Shown: positions 1 through 8,621, counted from the stretch's first letter. The stretch: 64,000 bases of DNA from Anabaena sp. PCC 7108 (GCF_000332135.1 NZ_KB235896.1:4580356-4644355); one strand, 5' to 3'. Numbers and translations are program-made. The notes: generated by a model not told the origin, from the sequence alone.

Positions 1-1458
1 TGGGTAATGCTGTTACCCAACAATTTTCCATTTAATATTTATGAACTTTCCAGTTGGGCGCGTTCTAGTACCGTACCGTTATTAATTGTCTTTGATCGTA
101 AACCTATATTTAAAATTGAAAACCCGATCAATTTAGATGAATTATATGCAGAAGGCGTAAATAACGTCAAATGGGAATTACCTCAAAATGGTGATTGGTC
201 GGATATATTCAACATTCTAGATAATGGTTTTAAATTAGCAGAAAGCTTAAATTTTGTACCTTTTAGAAATGAAGGAATTAAAGCCGCAGAAAAATGGATT
301 TTAGAACGTCAAGAAGCTACAGGAGATTGGGGGGGAATTATTCCCGCCATGTTGAATTCCTTATTAGCTTTAAAGTGTTTAGATTACGATGTTAATGACC
401 CGATTATCTATCGGGGTTTAAAAGCAGTTGATAATTTCGTCATTGAAACAGAAAATAATTACTGCGTTCAGCCTTGTGTTTCACCAGTGTGGGATACAGC
501 TTGGGCGATTCGCGCCTTAATTGATTCTGGAGTTTCACCTGATAATTCTGCGGTGGTGAAAGCTGGAGAATGGTTAATAGAAAAACAGATTTTAGATTAT
601 GGTGATTGGGCGGTAAAAAATCACCAAGGAAAACCCGGCGCGTGGGCGTTTGAATTTGACAATCGCTTTTATCCTGATGTTGATGATTCGGCTGTAGTTG
701 TCATGGCTTTACATCAAACAAAATTGCCAAATGAAGAACTGAAAAAACAAGCTATTAATCGAGCTTTAAATTGGATAGCATCGATGCAATGTCAACCAGG
801 AGGTTGGGCGGCTTTTGATGTTGATAATAATCAAGATTGGCTCAATTCTGTACCTTATGGTGATTTGAAAGCCATGATTGATCCCAATACAGCAGATGTC
901 ACTGCTAGAGTATTAGAAATGTTGGGGGCTTGTAATTTATCAATTAAACCAGATAACTTAGAAAAGTCACTAACTTATCTATTAGATGAACAAGAATCAG
1001 AAGGTTGTTGGTTTGGACGTTGGGGAGTAAATTACATCTATGGAACCAGTGGCGTTTTATCAGCTTTAGCTTTAATAAATCCTCAAAAATATGAAATCAA
1101 TATAGAAAGAGGTGCAGCTTGGTTAGTCAAAGTTCAAAATAATGATGGTGGTTGGGGAGAAACTTGTTTTAGTTACAACGATTCGCACCTTAAAGGAAAA
1201 GGAGACAGCACAGCTTCCCAAACAGCTTGGGCGTTAATTGGTTTAATAGCCGCAGGTGAAGCAACGGGTAAATTAGCTACTGATAGCCTTGAAAAAGGAA
1301 TTAACTATCTATTAACAACTCAAAAATCTGATGGTACTTGGGATGAATCATACTTTACAGGAACGGGTTTTCCTTGTCATTTTTATTTGAAGTATCACCT
1401 CTATCAACAGTATTTTCCTTTAATTGCGTTGGGGCGATATCAAGCAATTATGAGTTAA
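1..1458 (+). CDS. shc: Squalene-hopene cyclase, 3' part (5' end outside window)
   Basis: Cyclises squalene to hopene/hopanol, the membrane-bound first step of hopanoid synthesis. The frame is open from base 1, so the ATG at base 7 is internal; 485 residues are visible and about 150 N-terminal residues of a usual 630-650 are missing. The general-acid motif DVDD lies at visible residues 226-229, and QW-type repeats recur (GDWGG, GGWAAFD, GGWGE, DGTWDE). The C-terminal stretch ending in HLYQQYFPLIALGRY is characteristic of the family. The gene ends in TAA and is followed by a long palindrome at 1479-1582 that may serve as its 3' structure. Family assignment is secure; only the start is unknown. 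Confidence 0.95.
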   Translation, partial: WVMLLPNNFPFNIYELSSWARSSTVPLLIVFDRKPIFKIENPINLDELYAEGVNNVKWELPQNGDWSDIFNILDNGFKLAESLNFVPFRNEGIKAAEKWILERQEATGDWGGIIPAMLNSLLALKCLDYDVNDPIIYRGLKAVDNFVIETENNYCVQPCVSPVWDTAWAIRALIDSGVSPDNSAVVKAGEWLIEKQILDYGDWAVKNHQGKPGAWAFEFDNRFYPDVDDSAVVVMALHQTKLPNEELKKQAINRALNWIASMQCQPGGWAAFDVDNNQDWLNSVPYGDLKAMIDPNTADVTARVLEMLGACNLSIKPDNLEKSLTYLLDEQESEGCWFGRWGVNYIYGTSGVLSALALINPQKYEINIERGAAWLVKVQNNDGGWGETCFSYNDSHLKGKGDSTASQTAWALIGLIAAGEATGKLATDSLEKGINYLLTTQKSDGTWDESYFTGTGFPCHFYLKYHLYQQYFPLIALGRYQAIMS

Positions 1459-1478
1459 TTTAATCAAGCCGTGAAAAT

Positions 1479-1582
1479 GTCTGAATCAGGATACTTAGAA
1501 TTTGAGGATGAACAGGATAAATTATTTTTTCATAAATACAAAATCCTATTAATCTTTAAATCCTCTAAATCCTGATTCAGAC
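1479..1582. repeat. Long imperfect palindrome with 14-bp perfect ends
   Basis: The ends GTCTGAATCAGGAT and ATCCTGATTCAGAC are exact inverted repeats. The arms stay partly complementary for about 40 bases each around a short AT-rich centre, so a transcript would fold into one long hairpin. A related right arm (ATCCTGATTCAGAC, preceded by TCATCCTTAAATCC) occurs at about 43922-43953. This looks like a small non-autonomous mobile or REP-like element lying behind the hopene cyclase gene. Confidence 0.75.
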
Positions 1583-1598
1583 CATGAAAATTAAGTAA

Positions 1599-1631
1599 TG
1601 TAGGTTGGGTTAACCAAAGCGGAACCCAACA
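1599..1631. repeat. Short inverted repeat, GTAGGTTGGGTT type
   Basis: TTGGGTT and AACCCAA pair around an 11-base loop. The same TGTAGGTTGG sequence forms both ends of the element at 43971-44183, so this is probably a fragment or relative of that family. A further TGTTGGATT...GTTAACCC sequence follows at about 1658-1681. Confidence 0.5.
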
Positions 1632-1686
1632 ACAGCTTTGATCATCAGGTTTAATAATGTTGGATTTCCTGGTGTTAACCCGGAAA

Positions 1687-1875
1687 TTAAATTGAGAGAA
1701 AACAATTTAAAAATCCATTCACATTACCTAATGCATTTGATAAACTGCTGTTCACAAAATCAGGAATTGTCGTGAACTTTTGAGTGAAAGAGTTTATAAT
1801 GCTATCAAAAATAGCACCACCTACGATAATTTCTTGTTGTTCAACAGTTACATCAGTGAACAATAGATTAGACAT
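1687..1875 (-). CDS. Small double-glycine-leader peptide, candidate RiPP/bacteriocin precursor
   Basis: A 62-residue peptide beginning MSNLLF. The ATG at 1875 is chosen over an in-frame TTG at 1881 because AAGGA sits about 10 bases upstream of it. The N-terminal leader contains VEQQEIIVGG, which matches the acidic/hydrophobic leader ending in GG that C39 peptidase-ABC exporters cleave, and resembles the cyanobacterial CTB-family bacteriocin leaders. The predicted core after GG is about 42 residues, rich in Ser, Asn, Phe and Ile, with one Cys near the end and no obvious modification motif. No maturation enzyme or exporter lies nearby, so it would be an orphan precursor. Family placement rests on the leader only. 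Confidence 0.6.
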   Translation of the reverse strand: MSNLLFTDVTVEQQEIIVGGAIFDSIINSFTQKFTTIPDFVNSSLSNALGNVNGFLNCFLSI

Positions 1876-1881
1876 TGTCAA

Positions 1882-2316
1882 ACTATCCTTACTTTGGTTA
1901 AATCTGCTAAAGCCACGTTTAATTTAAATAGTAGAAAACCAAATAACATTAAGTCAATAGGATATGCAACTACAATCAACACATTTTCATATGATCATAA
2001 ATACTCTAAAAACTTAGACTATTAGTAAATAGTAGATTATAAAAACACTACAAAAAGATAGATTCGTAATTCGCAAGTAGCATATTTAAACCAGTCGCAA
2101 GACAGATGAAGCTAAATATAAATAAACTTAGATTAATCTTAGTAAGAAGCAAAGGGCGTAAGGATTTAAGGGTGCAGATACCCCAATCATCACAATCGCA
2201 GCCACAGAGTAACAAGCATAGTGTTTACTCTGTGTTTATCTCTTAGTTGATTTTGTCATTAATTGGGTAAACGTTATTCAAAATCTTTTACTAACAATCT
2301 ACTTAGGAGGTTAAAA
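1882..2316. other. Gene-free stretch
   Basis: AT-rich intergenic DNA between the divergently transcribed GG-leader peptide and the DUF2267 gene. It must hold both promoters, but no box is clear enough to call. No RNA gene or repeat was recognised. Confidence 0.5.
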
Positions 2317-2694
2317 ATGGAATATACAGAGTTTATTACTCATGTACAAAGTCTCACTCAATCAAATTCTCGTGAAGAGGCTGAACTTGCAACTCATGCT
2401 ACATTAGCAACCATTAAAGAACTTATTCCTAATGATGAAGTGCAAAAATTAGCTGAACAACTACCAGAAGTATTAGGTCAATATTTACGAGAGAGAGAGA
2501 CAGAAGCTAATCAATCATTTCATTTGCAAGAATTTATTGAGCGTGCAAGTAAAAAAGAAAATATAGACCCCACTATAGGTGCGATTCATGTACGTGCGGT
2601 TTTTGCTGTGATCCAAAATGCTATTACACCAGAAAATTTTCTGAAACTGCATACTTTTTTCTCGCATGATTATGAAGAATTATTTGCTATTTAA
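2317..2694 (+). CDS. DUF2267-type small protein
   Basis: A 125-residue soluble protein starting MEYTEFITHVQ. The start at 2317 is set by a strong ribosome-binding site, TTAGGAGG at 2304-2310, seven bases upstream; a longer in-frame opening at 2263 lacks one. The pattern of helices and the motifs ATLATIKELI and LAEQLPEVLGQYLRE are typical of DUF2267 proteins, which have no established enzymatic role and are often stress-linked. The gene stands alone and is closed by a perfect intrinsic terminator at 2726-2756. Family call is good; function unknown. Confidence 0.85.
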   Translation: MEYTEFITHVQSLTQSNSREEAELATHATLATIKELIPNDEVQKLAEQLPEVLGQYLRERETEANQSFHLQEFIERASKKENIDPTIGAIHVRAVFAVIQNAITPENFLKLHTFFSHDYEELFAI

Positions 2695-2725
2695 CTATCT
2701 AGTAAAATTTCTAAATATGCTTATT

Positions 2726-2756
2726 CCCCTTTACCTAATAAGTAAAGGGGCTTTTT
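2726..2756 (+). terminator. Intrinsic terminator of the DUF2267 gene
   Basis: Perfect 9-bp stem CCCCTTTAC/GTAAAGGGG with a 7-base loop, followed by CTTTTT. It begins 32 bases after the stop codon. Confidence 0.92.
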
Positions 2757-2764
2757 ATAGATTT

Positions 2765-2976
2765 TAGGACTTACGCATTGACAGAAAACATCAAATATTA
2801 TCAAATATGAAGTATGAGTTTCAGTCTCTTGTCAGGTGCGTCAGCTATGGAAAATATATTAATTGTGCAAAATTATCCAGTCTGACGCACCCTACTAATA
2901 TGATGTCCCAAAAGCTTACAATTAGCAATTATCGTTGATCTATATCATGTCCAATTTGTATAGTGCGTAAGTTCTA
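2765..2976. repeat. MITE-like element, TAGGACTTACGCA ends (copy 1)
   Basis: The left end TAGGACTTACGCA and right end TGCGTAAGTTCTA are imperfect inverted repeats bounding 212 bp. An internal inverted pair, GTGCGTCAG and CTGACGCAC, suggests a nested or composite structure. A shorter copy with the same ends and a similar internal GACGCACCCTAC lies at 48518-48643. No coding capacity. Confidence 0.7.
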
Positions 2977-3009
2977 GATTTCTAGTTTTTTGGGACAAGA
3001 AAGGTTTAA

Positions 3010-3035
3010 AATTCATCAAGATATGTATTGATGAA
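3010..3035. promoter_or_regulatory. Perfect palindrome just upstream of ureE
   Basis: ATTCATCAA and TTGATGAAT form a 9-bp inverted repeat around an 8-base spacer, ending 6 bases before the ureE ATG. It could be an operator or a leader hairpin occluding translation start; no Shine-Dalgarno sequence is visible in this gap. Confidence 0.45.
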
Positions 3036-3041
3036 TCAATT

Positions 3042-3479
3042 ATGCTAACTTTGACGCAATATCAACGAACTGACTCTAATGCTGTTGTTAATTTAACTCT
3101 CGCACTCACCGCAGAAGAACGCGCCCGCAGTCGTCACCGATTTACATTGGAGGATGGTAAAGTTGTGTTTTTGCGTTTACCGAGAGGTACGGTTTTACAT
3201 GATGGTGATATTCTCGCTGATGAAAGTCAAAGTAATTTAATCAAAATTATTGCTAAACCTGAACCTGTTTTGACTGTATTTGCAGAAATACCTTTATTAT
3301 TAAGGGCTGCATATCATTTGGGAAATCGCCATGTACCTGTAGAAATTACTCCGACTTATTTACGCTTGTCTCCAGATTCAGTTTTACAGGCTATGTTAAC
3401 ACAATTGGGTTTAGAAATTAAGGAAGAAGTTGTACCTTTTCAACCAGAATTAGGAGCTTATGGACATTCTCACTCATAG
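3042..3479 (+). CDS. ureE: Urease accessory protein UreE
   Basis: Cytosolic nickel metallochaperone that delivers Ni2+ to the UreG/UreF/UreD complex for urease activation. At 145 residues it has the expected two-domain size: an N-terminal peptide-binding domain (about 1-75) with [11 protein letters not shown], and a C-terminal metal-binding domain with the conserved [11 protein letters not shown] segment carrying the interfacial histidine. The C-terminus ends GAYGHSHS, a short His-containing tail. It overlaps ureF by 20 bases, implying translational coupling. The start is the ATG directly after the palindrome at 3010-3035. Structural genes ureABC and ureD are not in the window. Confidence 0.95.
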   Translation: MLTLTQYQRTDSNAVVNLTLALTAEERARSRHRFTLEDGKVVFLRLPRGTVLHDGDILADESQSNLIKIIAKPEPVLTVFAEIPLLLRAAYHLGNRHVPVEITPTYLRLSPDSVLQAMLTQLGLEIKEEVVPFQPELGAYGHSHS

Positions 3480-4143
3480 TAATTTTTTATCTATTTTACA
3501 ATTAGCTAGTCCAGCTTTACCGGTGGGAGCTTATAGCTATTCAGAAGGTTTGGAAATGTTAGTGGAAAATGGCACTATTACTAATGTGGAAAATCTCAAA
3601 CATTGGTTAGAAGCTGAGTTAAGTTATGGGTCAATTCGACTAGATACTGCTGTAATGGTGAGAGGGTTAAATGCTGCTAATATGAATGATGTGGAAGCTT
3701 TACGTCGATGGAATTTGTGGTTATCTGCGGTGAGAGATACCGAAGAGTTACGCGCTTCTAGTTGGCAAATGGGGCGATCGCTCATACAATTATTAGGTAA
3801 ACTCGCACCGACAACTTTACCATTAGCTACATCTGTGGGTTATCCTTGCAATTATGCGATCGCATTTGGTATTGCCGGCGCTCATTGGCAAATTAACACA
3901 GATGCTGCATCATTAGCATATCTCCATAGTTGGGCAAATAATTTAATTACTGCGGGAGTTAAACTTATTCCTCTAGGTCAAACTGCTGGACAAGAATTAT
4001 TACTTGGGTTACAAGAATTATTAACTGCTGCAATGGTGGAAATTTTGGCTTTGGAGGATGATGATTTGGCTTGTTGTAGTTGGGGGTTATCTTTGGCTAG
4101 TATGCAGCATGAAACCCAGTATACTAGGTTGTTTAGAAGTTAA
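3460..4143 (+). CDS. ureF: Urease accessory protein UreF
   Basis: All-helical cytosolic protein that bridges UreD-urease and UreG and regulates the GTPase during nickel insertion. The 227-residue length and the motifs [20 protein letters not shown] near the N-terminus, [11 protein letters not shown], and RLFRS at the extreme C-terminus are diagnostic. Its ATG lies inside the 3' end of ureE, and ureG follows after 97 bases that are largely occupied by a heptamer repeat array, so the three genes are probably still one operon. Confidence 0.96.
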   Translation: MDILTHSNFLSILQLASPALPVGAYSYSEGLEMLVENGTITNVENLKHWLEAELSYGSIRLDTAVMVRGLNAANMNDVEALRRWNLWLSAVRDTEELRASSWQMGRSLIQLLGKLAPTTLPLATSVGYPCNYAIAFGIAGAHWQINTDAASLAYLHSWANNLITAGVKLIPLGQTAGQELLLGLQELLTAAMVEILALEDDDLACCSWGLSLASMQHETQYTRLFRS

Positions 4144-4145
4144 AT

Positions 4146-4202
4146 CAGGGAACAGGTGACAGGTGACAGGGAACAGGGAATAGGGAATAGGGAATAGGGA
4201 AT
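4146..4202. repeat. Heptamer tandem repeat array between ureF and ureG
   Basis: Seven-base units of GGGAACA, GGTGACA and GGGAATA type repeated head to tail. They belong to the short tandem repeat class common in Nostocales and show no coding potential. Confidence 0.85.
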
Positions 4203-4240
4203 ATTTGATAATTTCACAAATAACCAATAATTAATTACTT

Positions 4241-4837
4241 ATGAATACATTTCGAGTTGGGGTAGCAGGTCCAGTGGGTTCGGGGAAAACGGCTTTAGTT
4301 GATGCTTTGTGTAAGGCTTTACGCGCACAATATAACTTAGCAGTAGTGACGAATGATATATATACTCAAGAGGATGCTCAGTTTTTGGTGCGTTCTCAGG
4401 CGTTGGAGAGCGATCGCATTTTGGGTGTAGAAACAGGAGGTTGTCCCCATACTGCTATCCGCGAAGATGCTTCCATGAATTTAGCCGCAATTGAACAACT
4501 GGAAGAAAAATTTACAGATTTAGATTTGGTGTTTTTAGAAAGTGGTGGTGATAATTTAGCTGCTACTTTTAGTCCTGAATTAGTTGATTTAACAATCTAT
4601 GTGATTGATGTGGCTGCTGGTGATAAAATTCCCCGCAAAGGTGGTCCAGGTATTACTAAATCTGATTTATTAGTTATTAATAAAACCGACCTTGCTCCCT
4701 ATGTTGGTGCTGATTTAGGTGTGATGGAACGAGATGCTAAAAAAATGCGCGACGCAAAACCTTTCATTTTTACGAATTTGAAAACTCAAGCCGGTTTAGC
4801 AGATGTTATTGAATTTGTTACGACGCACATTTGTTAA
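4241..4837 (+). CDS. ureG: Urease accessory GTPase UreG
   Basis: SIMIBI-class GTPase that uses GTP hydrolysis to drive nickel delivery into urease. The P-loop GPVGSGKT is at residues 10-17, the metal-binding Cys-Pro-His motif occurs in [15 protein letters not shown], the switch region is [12 protein letters not shown], and the guanine-specificity motif NKTD is present. The length of 198 residues is normal. Third gene of the ureEFG cluster on the same strand; the upstream gap carries a heptamer array rather than a visible promoter. Confidence 0.97.
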   Translation: MNTFRVGVAGPVGSGKTALVDALCKALRAQYNLAVVTNDIYTQEDAQFLVRSQALESDRILGVETGGCPHTAIREDASMNLAAIEQLEEKFTDLDLVFLESGGDNLAATFSPELVDLTIYVIDVAAGDKIPRKGGPGITKSDLLVINKTDLAPYVGADLGVMERDAKKMRDAKPFIFTNLKTQAGLADVIEFVTTHIC

Positions 4838-4849
4838 AGTCTTTTTTTA

Positions 4850-5032
4850 AGGTTCGCGAAGCGTGGCGTTAGCCATACCACAGAGACACAGAGGACACAG
4901 AGAAGAAAGAAATTGTTTAGTTGAACTCTATTGAGTTATAAAACTTTCACAAATTTTATATAGCAATCCTATTTGATTTTTCAAATATAGGTAGCCCACC
5001 CTACACAACTTTTAAGCCTATTTCCTACTAAA
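4850..5032. other. Intergenic repeat remnants between ureG and dnaG
   Basis: Contains GGTTCGCGAAGCGTGGCG followed by TTAGCC and ACAGAGACACAGAGGACACA, both of a kind seen as dispersed fragments in Nostocales genomes. No hairpin plus T-run was found that clearly terminates either of the two converging genes. Confidence 0.4.
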
Positions 5033-6940
5033 TTACAATAATTCTGTAATCGAAAATTGTCGCTGTTTGTCTAGTTCTTGTAGTCGCGTTTTTTCAGCAT
5101 ACATAGCGTCTGCATAATATTTATATTTATCTGGTTCTGCTTGGATATCTATGTTCTCCCATAGTTCCATAAAGTGACGACAGCGCTTTTCTCTCAAGAC
5201 TATTTCCATACAAGCCAGCGTTGCTTGAACTACTTGGGGAGTACGCAATATTTCTTTATTGGTTTTCTCATTTAAATTAAATAAATGAGCAACTAATACT
5301 AATTCTTCTGATAATTCTAAATATCGATTTTGTAAACTGGAAATTAAATCAGCTTCGTCTGTTAATTCGGAAATCTGTAACCATAAAAAACGGTGATGAG
5401 AAAGGCTCAATTCTAAATTTCGCTCTTCTAATTCGTTAATTATTACTTGACGCTGTTCTGGACAATGGAGATAAATTTGCAATAATAACGCCTCGGCTCG
5501 TTCTAGTAGACTACGTTCTGTATTTACTAGAGATAGCTTTGGCGTTTTAGGCTCCTGTTTGCGTACTCTTGCACTTGGGCTTTGTACGTTAGTAGGAGAA
5601 ATTCGAGTTAGTAAGTTCTCAACTCTTAGAGGAATAAGTCTAGCGTCCCCTAAGCTGAGTATTTCTGCACAGTAGGAAATGTAGTAATTAAGAGTATCAC
5701 TATTAACTATATTTTGCAAGAGTTTTACTATTTGTTGCGTGACTTGTTGAAAGTCGGTAGCTTGTCTTAAATCTCTATTTTGAATAATTTGGTGAATTTG
5801 CCAATTTAGCCATAATGGGGCGTTGGTTAATAGTTGCTGATAATCTGCGGCTGTATGACTATGTAAATATTCATCAGCATCTTTACCGTTGGGTAAGTTA
5901 AGAATTTTTAATTGCACTTCGCCTTGATATGCTAATGTTGCAATTTCACCAATCGCTCTTTCGGCGGCGTTGGTTCCAGCTTTGTCAGCATCAAAGTTGA
6001 GTACTAGTTGTTTGGAATCGGTGTAACGCAAGAGTAAACGGACTTGTTCTATGCTTAAAGCTGTTCCCAGAGAAGCGACGGCGTTATTAATTCCCGCAGC
6101 ATGGAGAGCGATCGCATCAAAGTATCCCTCAACTACCACAGCTTGATCTAATTTAGCAATTCCGTCTTTAGCTTGATCTAGAGCAAATAAGGTTTTACCT
6201 TTACTAAAAAGTTCTGTTTCTGGGGAATTTAAATATTTTGGTTGTTCTTCTGTCAGTGTTCTCCCACCAAAAGCAATTACTCGCCCTTGTACGTCACGAA
6301 TAGGAATCATCAACCTATCCCGAAATACATCATAATATCCACCGCCTTCTTTCCTCGGTTTAATCAAACCTGCCTTTTCCACCAATTGCACTGGGTAACG
6401 TTTATCTTCCACCAAATACCGATGCAGGGTTTCCCAACCAGAAGGCGCATAACCTAAACCAAATTGTTGAATTGTCTCTTCTTTAAGTTGGCGACTCTCC
6501 TGTAAATACTGCATTACCTTTTGTTGCTGCGTGTGTCTGAGGGCGTGTTGATAAAATTGGGCTGTGGAAGCCAAAACCTCATACAACTGCTCACGCAGAG
6601 ATAACTGGCGCTGTAATTCTTGCCTTTGTTCTGGTTCTAAGGTTTGTACAGGGACTTGGTAACGTCGCGCTAAGTCTAGTACCACTTCTGTAAAGTGGCG
6701 TTTACTCAAATCCATGACAAACTTAATGGCGTTACCTCCAGCTTGACAACCGAAGCAATAATACATTTGCTTATTTGGACTGACGCTGAAACTGGGGCTT
6801 TTCTCATCATGAAAAGGGCATAAACCAACAAAATCTTTTCCGCGCTTCCGTAAGACTACATACTCCGAAACAACATCAACAATGTCAGCGCGGAGTTTGA
6901 CTTCTTCAACTGTGTCTGGATGTAAGCGGGGGATTTGCAT
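5033..6940 (-). CDS. dnaG: DNA primase DnaG
   Basis: Synthesises RNA primers for replication. At 635 residues it shows the standard order: a CHC2-type zinc finger with C41, H44, C62 and C65 (CPFHDEKSPSF...YYCFGC), the RNA polymerase core, and a TOPRIM fold with VVVEGYFDAIALH and LNFDADKAG, followed by a helicase-binding C-terminal region. The gene is isolated on the minus strand. Its ATG is only six bases from a heptamer array of about 157 bases that fills the 5' leader, and no Shine-Dalgarno sequence is visible there. Confidence 0.97.
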   Translation of the reverse strand: MQIPRLHPDTVEEVKLRADIVDVVSEYVVLRKRGKDFVGLCPFHDEKSPSFSVSPNKQMYYCFGCQAGGNAIKFVMDLSKRHFTEVVLDLARRYQVPVQTLEPEQRQELQRQLSLREQLYEVLASTAQFYQHALRHTQQQKVMQYLQESRQLKEETIQQFGLGYAPSGWETLHRYLVEDKRYPVQLVEKAGLIKPRKEGGGYYDVFRDRLMIPIRDVQGRVIAFGGRTLTEEQPKYLNSPETELFSKGKTLFALDQAKDGIAKLDQAVVVEGYFDAIALHAAGINNAVASLGTALSIEQVRLLLRYTDSKQLVLNFDADKAGTNAAERAIGEIATLAYQGEVQLKILNLPNGKDADEYLHSHTAADYQQLLTNAPLWLNWQIHQIIQNRDLRQATDFQQVTQQIVKLLQNIVNSDTLNYYISYCAEILSLGDARLIPLRVENLLTRISPTNVQSPSARVRKQEPKTPKLSLVNTERSLLERAEALLLQIYLHCPEQRQVIINELEERNLELSLSHHRFLWLQISELTDEADLISSLQNRYLELSEELVLVAHLFNLNEKTNKEILRTPQVVQATLACMEIVLREKRCRHFMELWENIDIQAEPDKYKYYADAMYAEKTRLQELDKQRQFSITELL

Positions 6941-6946
6941 TTTTTA

Positions 6947-7103
6947 GGTAATGGTGATTGGTGATTGGTGATTGGTGATTGGTGATTGGTGATTGGTGAT
7001 TGGTAATTGGTGATTGGTAATTGGTGATTGGTGATTGGTAATTGGTGATTGGTAATTGGTGATTGGTGATTGGTGATTGGTGATTGGTGATTGGTAATTG
7101 GTA
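6947..7103. repeat. GGTGATT/GGTAATT heptamer array in the dnaG leader
   Basis: About 22 head-to-tail seven-base units, mainly GGTGATT with scattered GGTAATT. It abuts the dnaG start codon and occupies half of the 321-base gap between dnaG and the divergent wall-enzyme gene. It is too short-period to be a CRISPR array. Confidence 0.92.
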
Positions 7104-7130
7104 GACAAGATGAGCAAATATTGATATTTC

Positions 7131-7162
7131 TTCTGCCCCCTGCCCCCTGCCCCCTGCCTCCT
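7131..7162. repeat. CCCCCTG heptamer run
   Basis: Four to five copies of a CCCCCTG/CCTCCTG heptamer, the same unit that makes up the arrays at 29418-29510 and, in reverse complement, 36788-36830. Confidence 0.8.
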
Positions 7163-7261
7163 AACTCCCGCCTTCAGAGACTATTATAATTCTTGTTCCT
7201 AGAACCCGAATAATCGATAAAATTGCATAAGAAAAGAGCTTAACAACGGGAAACATCAAAA

Positions 7262-8614
7262 ATGGGACGTATTTTTATTTCGGCGGCGCATGGGGGCAAA
7301 GAAGCGGGCGGAATTGATTCTGGTGCGATCGCAGCTGGTACTACTGAAGCCAAAGAAATGATTCTTTTACGGGATTTGATCGTTACAGAACTGAGATCCC
7401 GGACTGTGGAAGTGTTAGCTGTTCCTGATGATTTGAGTGCGGCTCAAACTATTACCTGGATTAATTCTCGCGCTCGTTCCACTGATGTGACGGTAGAAAT
7501 TCACTCTGATGCGGCTAGTAGTCCTAATGTCCGGGGGGCTAGTGTTTTCTATATTGCCAACAACAATATCCGTAAACAAAATGCAGAGATGTTGCTGATG
7601 GGATTGTTGCGCCGTGTGCCTCAATTACCGAATCGTGGCGTTAAACCGGATACAGATAGTGGCTTAGGTAGTTTGATGTTTTGTCGTCAGACTGCGATCG
7701 CAGCATTATCATTACAAGTAGGTTTTATTAGCAGTCCAGATGATCGAACTTTACTACAAACTCGTCGCCGTGATTTTGCTTTAGGAATTGTTGATGGACT
7801 AATAACTTGGAGTCGAGCAATTGATCCCAATCCTGGAACTCCCGTAGAACCAAATTATCCACAAATCAATATCAATATCAATGGTCAAAATTATGCAGAA
7901 CAAGGAGTACTGATTAATGGCAACTCTTACATCCCCATTGATTTAGTAGATCGGCTAGGGCTTGATTTATCAAAATCAGCTAATTTCCGCCGTATTTCCT
8001 ATCGTAGCATAGTTTATATTAAAGCCATTGAACTTAGAGATTTCAATATTTCTGTTGCTTGGGATGGTGAAAATAGGGCTGTTAAATTGCGCTCAATTCT
8101 CACGGTTTTTCCAGCAGAAAGTGACAAAATTATTTCTAGGGGCAATACTTCAGAAATACAGTTACAAATCTTTCTCAAAAACAACAATGAAAACTCTATT
8201 GTCCAGTTTCCTGATGTGCCGAAACTTTATCGAGAAGAAGCTGCTCTCGAAGGAGTAAACCACGATATTGCCTTTTGTCAAATGTGTTTAGAAACTGGAT
8301 TTTTACGTTTTGGTGGTGATGTCAAACCTCAACAAAATAACTTTGCTGGTTTAGGAGCAATAGGTGGTGGCGCACAAGCTGCATCTTTTTCTAGTGCCAG
8401 AATAGGAGTCAGAGCGCATATTCAACATTTGAAAGCCTACGCCAGTTTAGAACCTTTAGTACAACAAGAAGTAGATCCTCGGTTTAGATTTGTGACTAGA
8501 GGTATAGCGCCCTCAGTAGATCAACTATCAGGAAGATGGTCAGCAGATTCAGATTATGGTACAAAAATTAAAGCGTTATTTAAACGACTTTATGAATCAG
8601 CCGGATTGCTGTAA
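7262..8614 (+). CDS. Amidase_3-like / glucosaminidase-like peptidoglycan protein
   Basis: A 450-residue protein with three parts. Residues about 1-190 resemble N-acetylmuramoyl-L-alanine amidase (Amidase_3): the metal-ligand motif AAHGG with H10, a Glu in TTEAKE (E29 or E32), and EIHSDA with H81. The motif that normally reads E-x-GF is LQVGFIS here, with Q152 at the catalytic Glu position. About 205-280 looks like a copper-amine-oxidase-N-terminal-like domain (YIPIDLVDRLGL). About 325-450 resembles a glucosaminidase lobe, with E344 in CLETGFL followed by NNFAGLGA. No signal peptide is visible. The gene is monocistronic, upstream of a convergent membrane-protein gene. It may bind or cleave peptidoglycan; activity of the first domain is doubtful. 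Confidence 0.75.
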   Translation: MGRIFISAAHGGKEAGGIDSGAIAAGTTEAKEMILLRDLIVTELRSRTVEVLAVPDDLSAAQTITWINSRARSTDVTVEIHSDAASSPNVRGASVFYIANNNIRKQNAEMLLMGLLRRVPQLPNRGVKPDTDSGLGSLMFCRQTAIAALSLQVGFISSPDDRTLLQTRRRDFALGIVDGLITWSRAIDPNPGTPVEPNYPQINININGQNYAEQGVLINGNSYIPIDLVDRLGLDLSKSANFRRISYRSIVYIKAIELRDFNISVAWDGENRAVKLRSILTVFPAESDKIISRGNTSEIQLQIFLKNNNENSIVQFPDVPKLYREEAALEGVNHDIAFCQMCLETGFLRFGGDVKPQQNNFAGLGAIGGGAQAASFSSARIGVRAHIQHLKAYASLEPLVQQEVDPRFRFVTRGIAPSVDQLSGRWSADSDYGTKIKALFKRLYESAGLL

Positions 8615-8621
8615 TTGATGA

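Noticed and set aside
6947-7103. CRISPR-like array
   Set aside because: Repeats are 7 bases with no spacers; they are simple tandem repeats.
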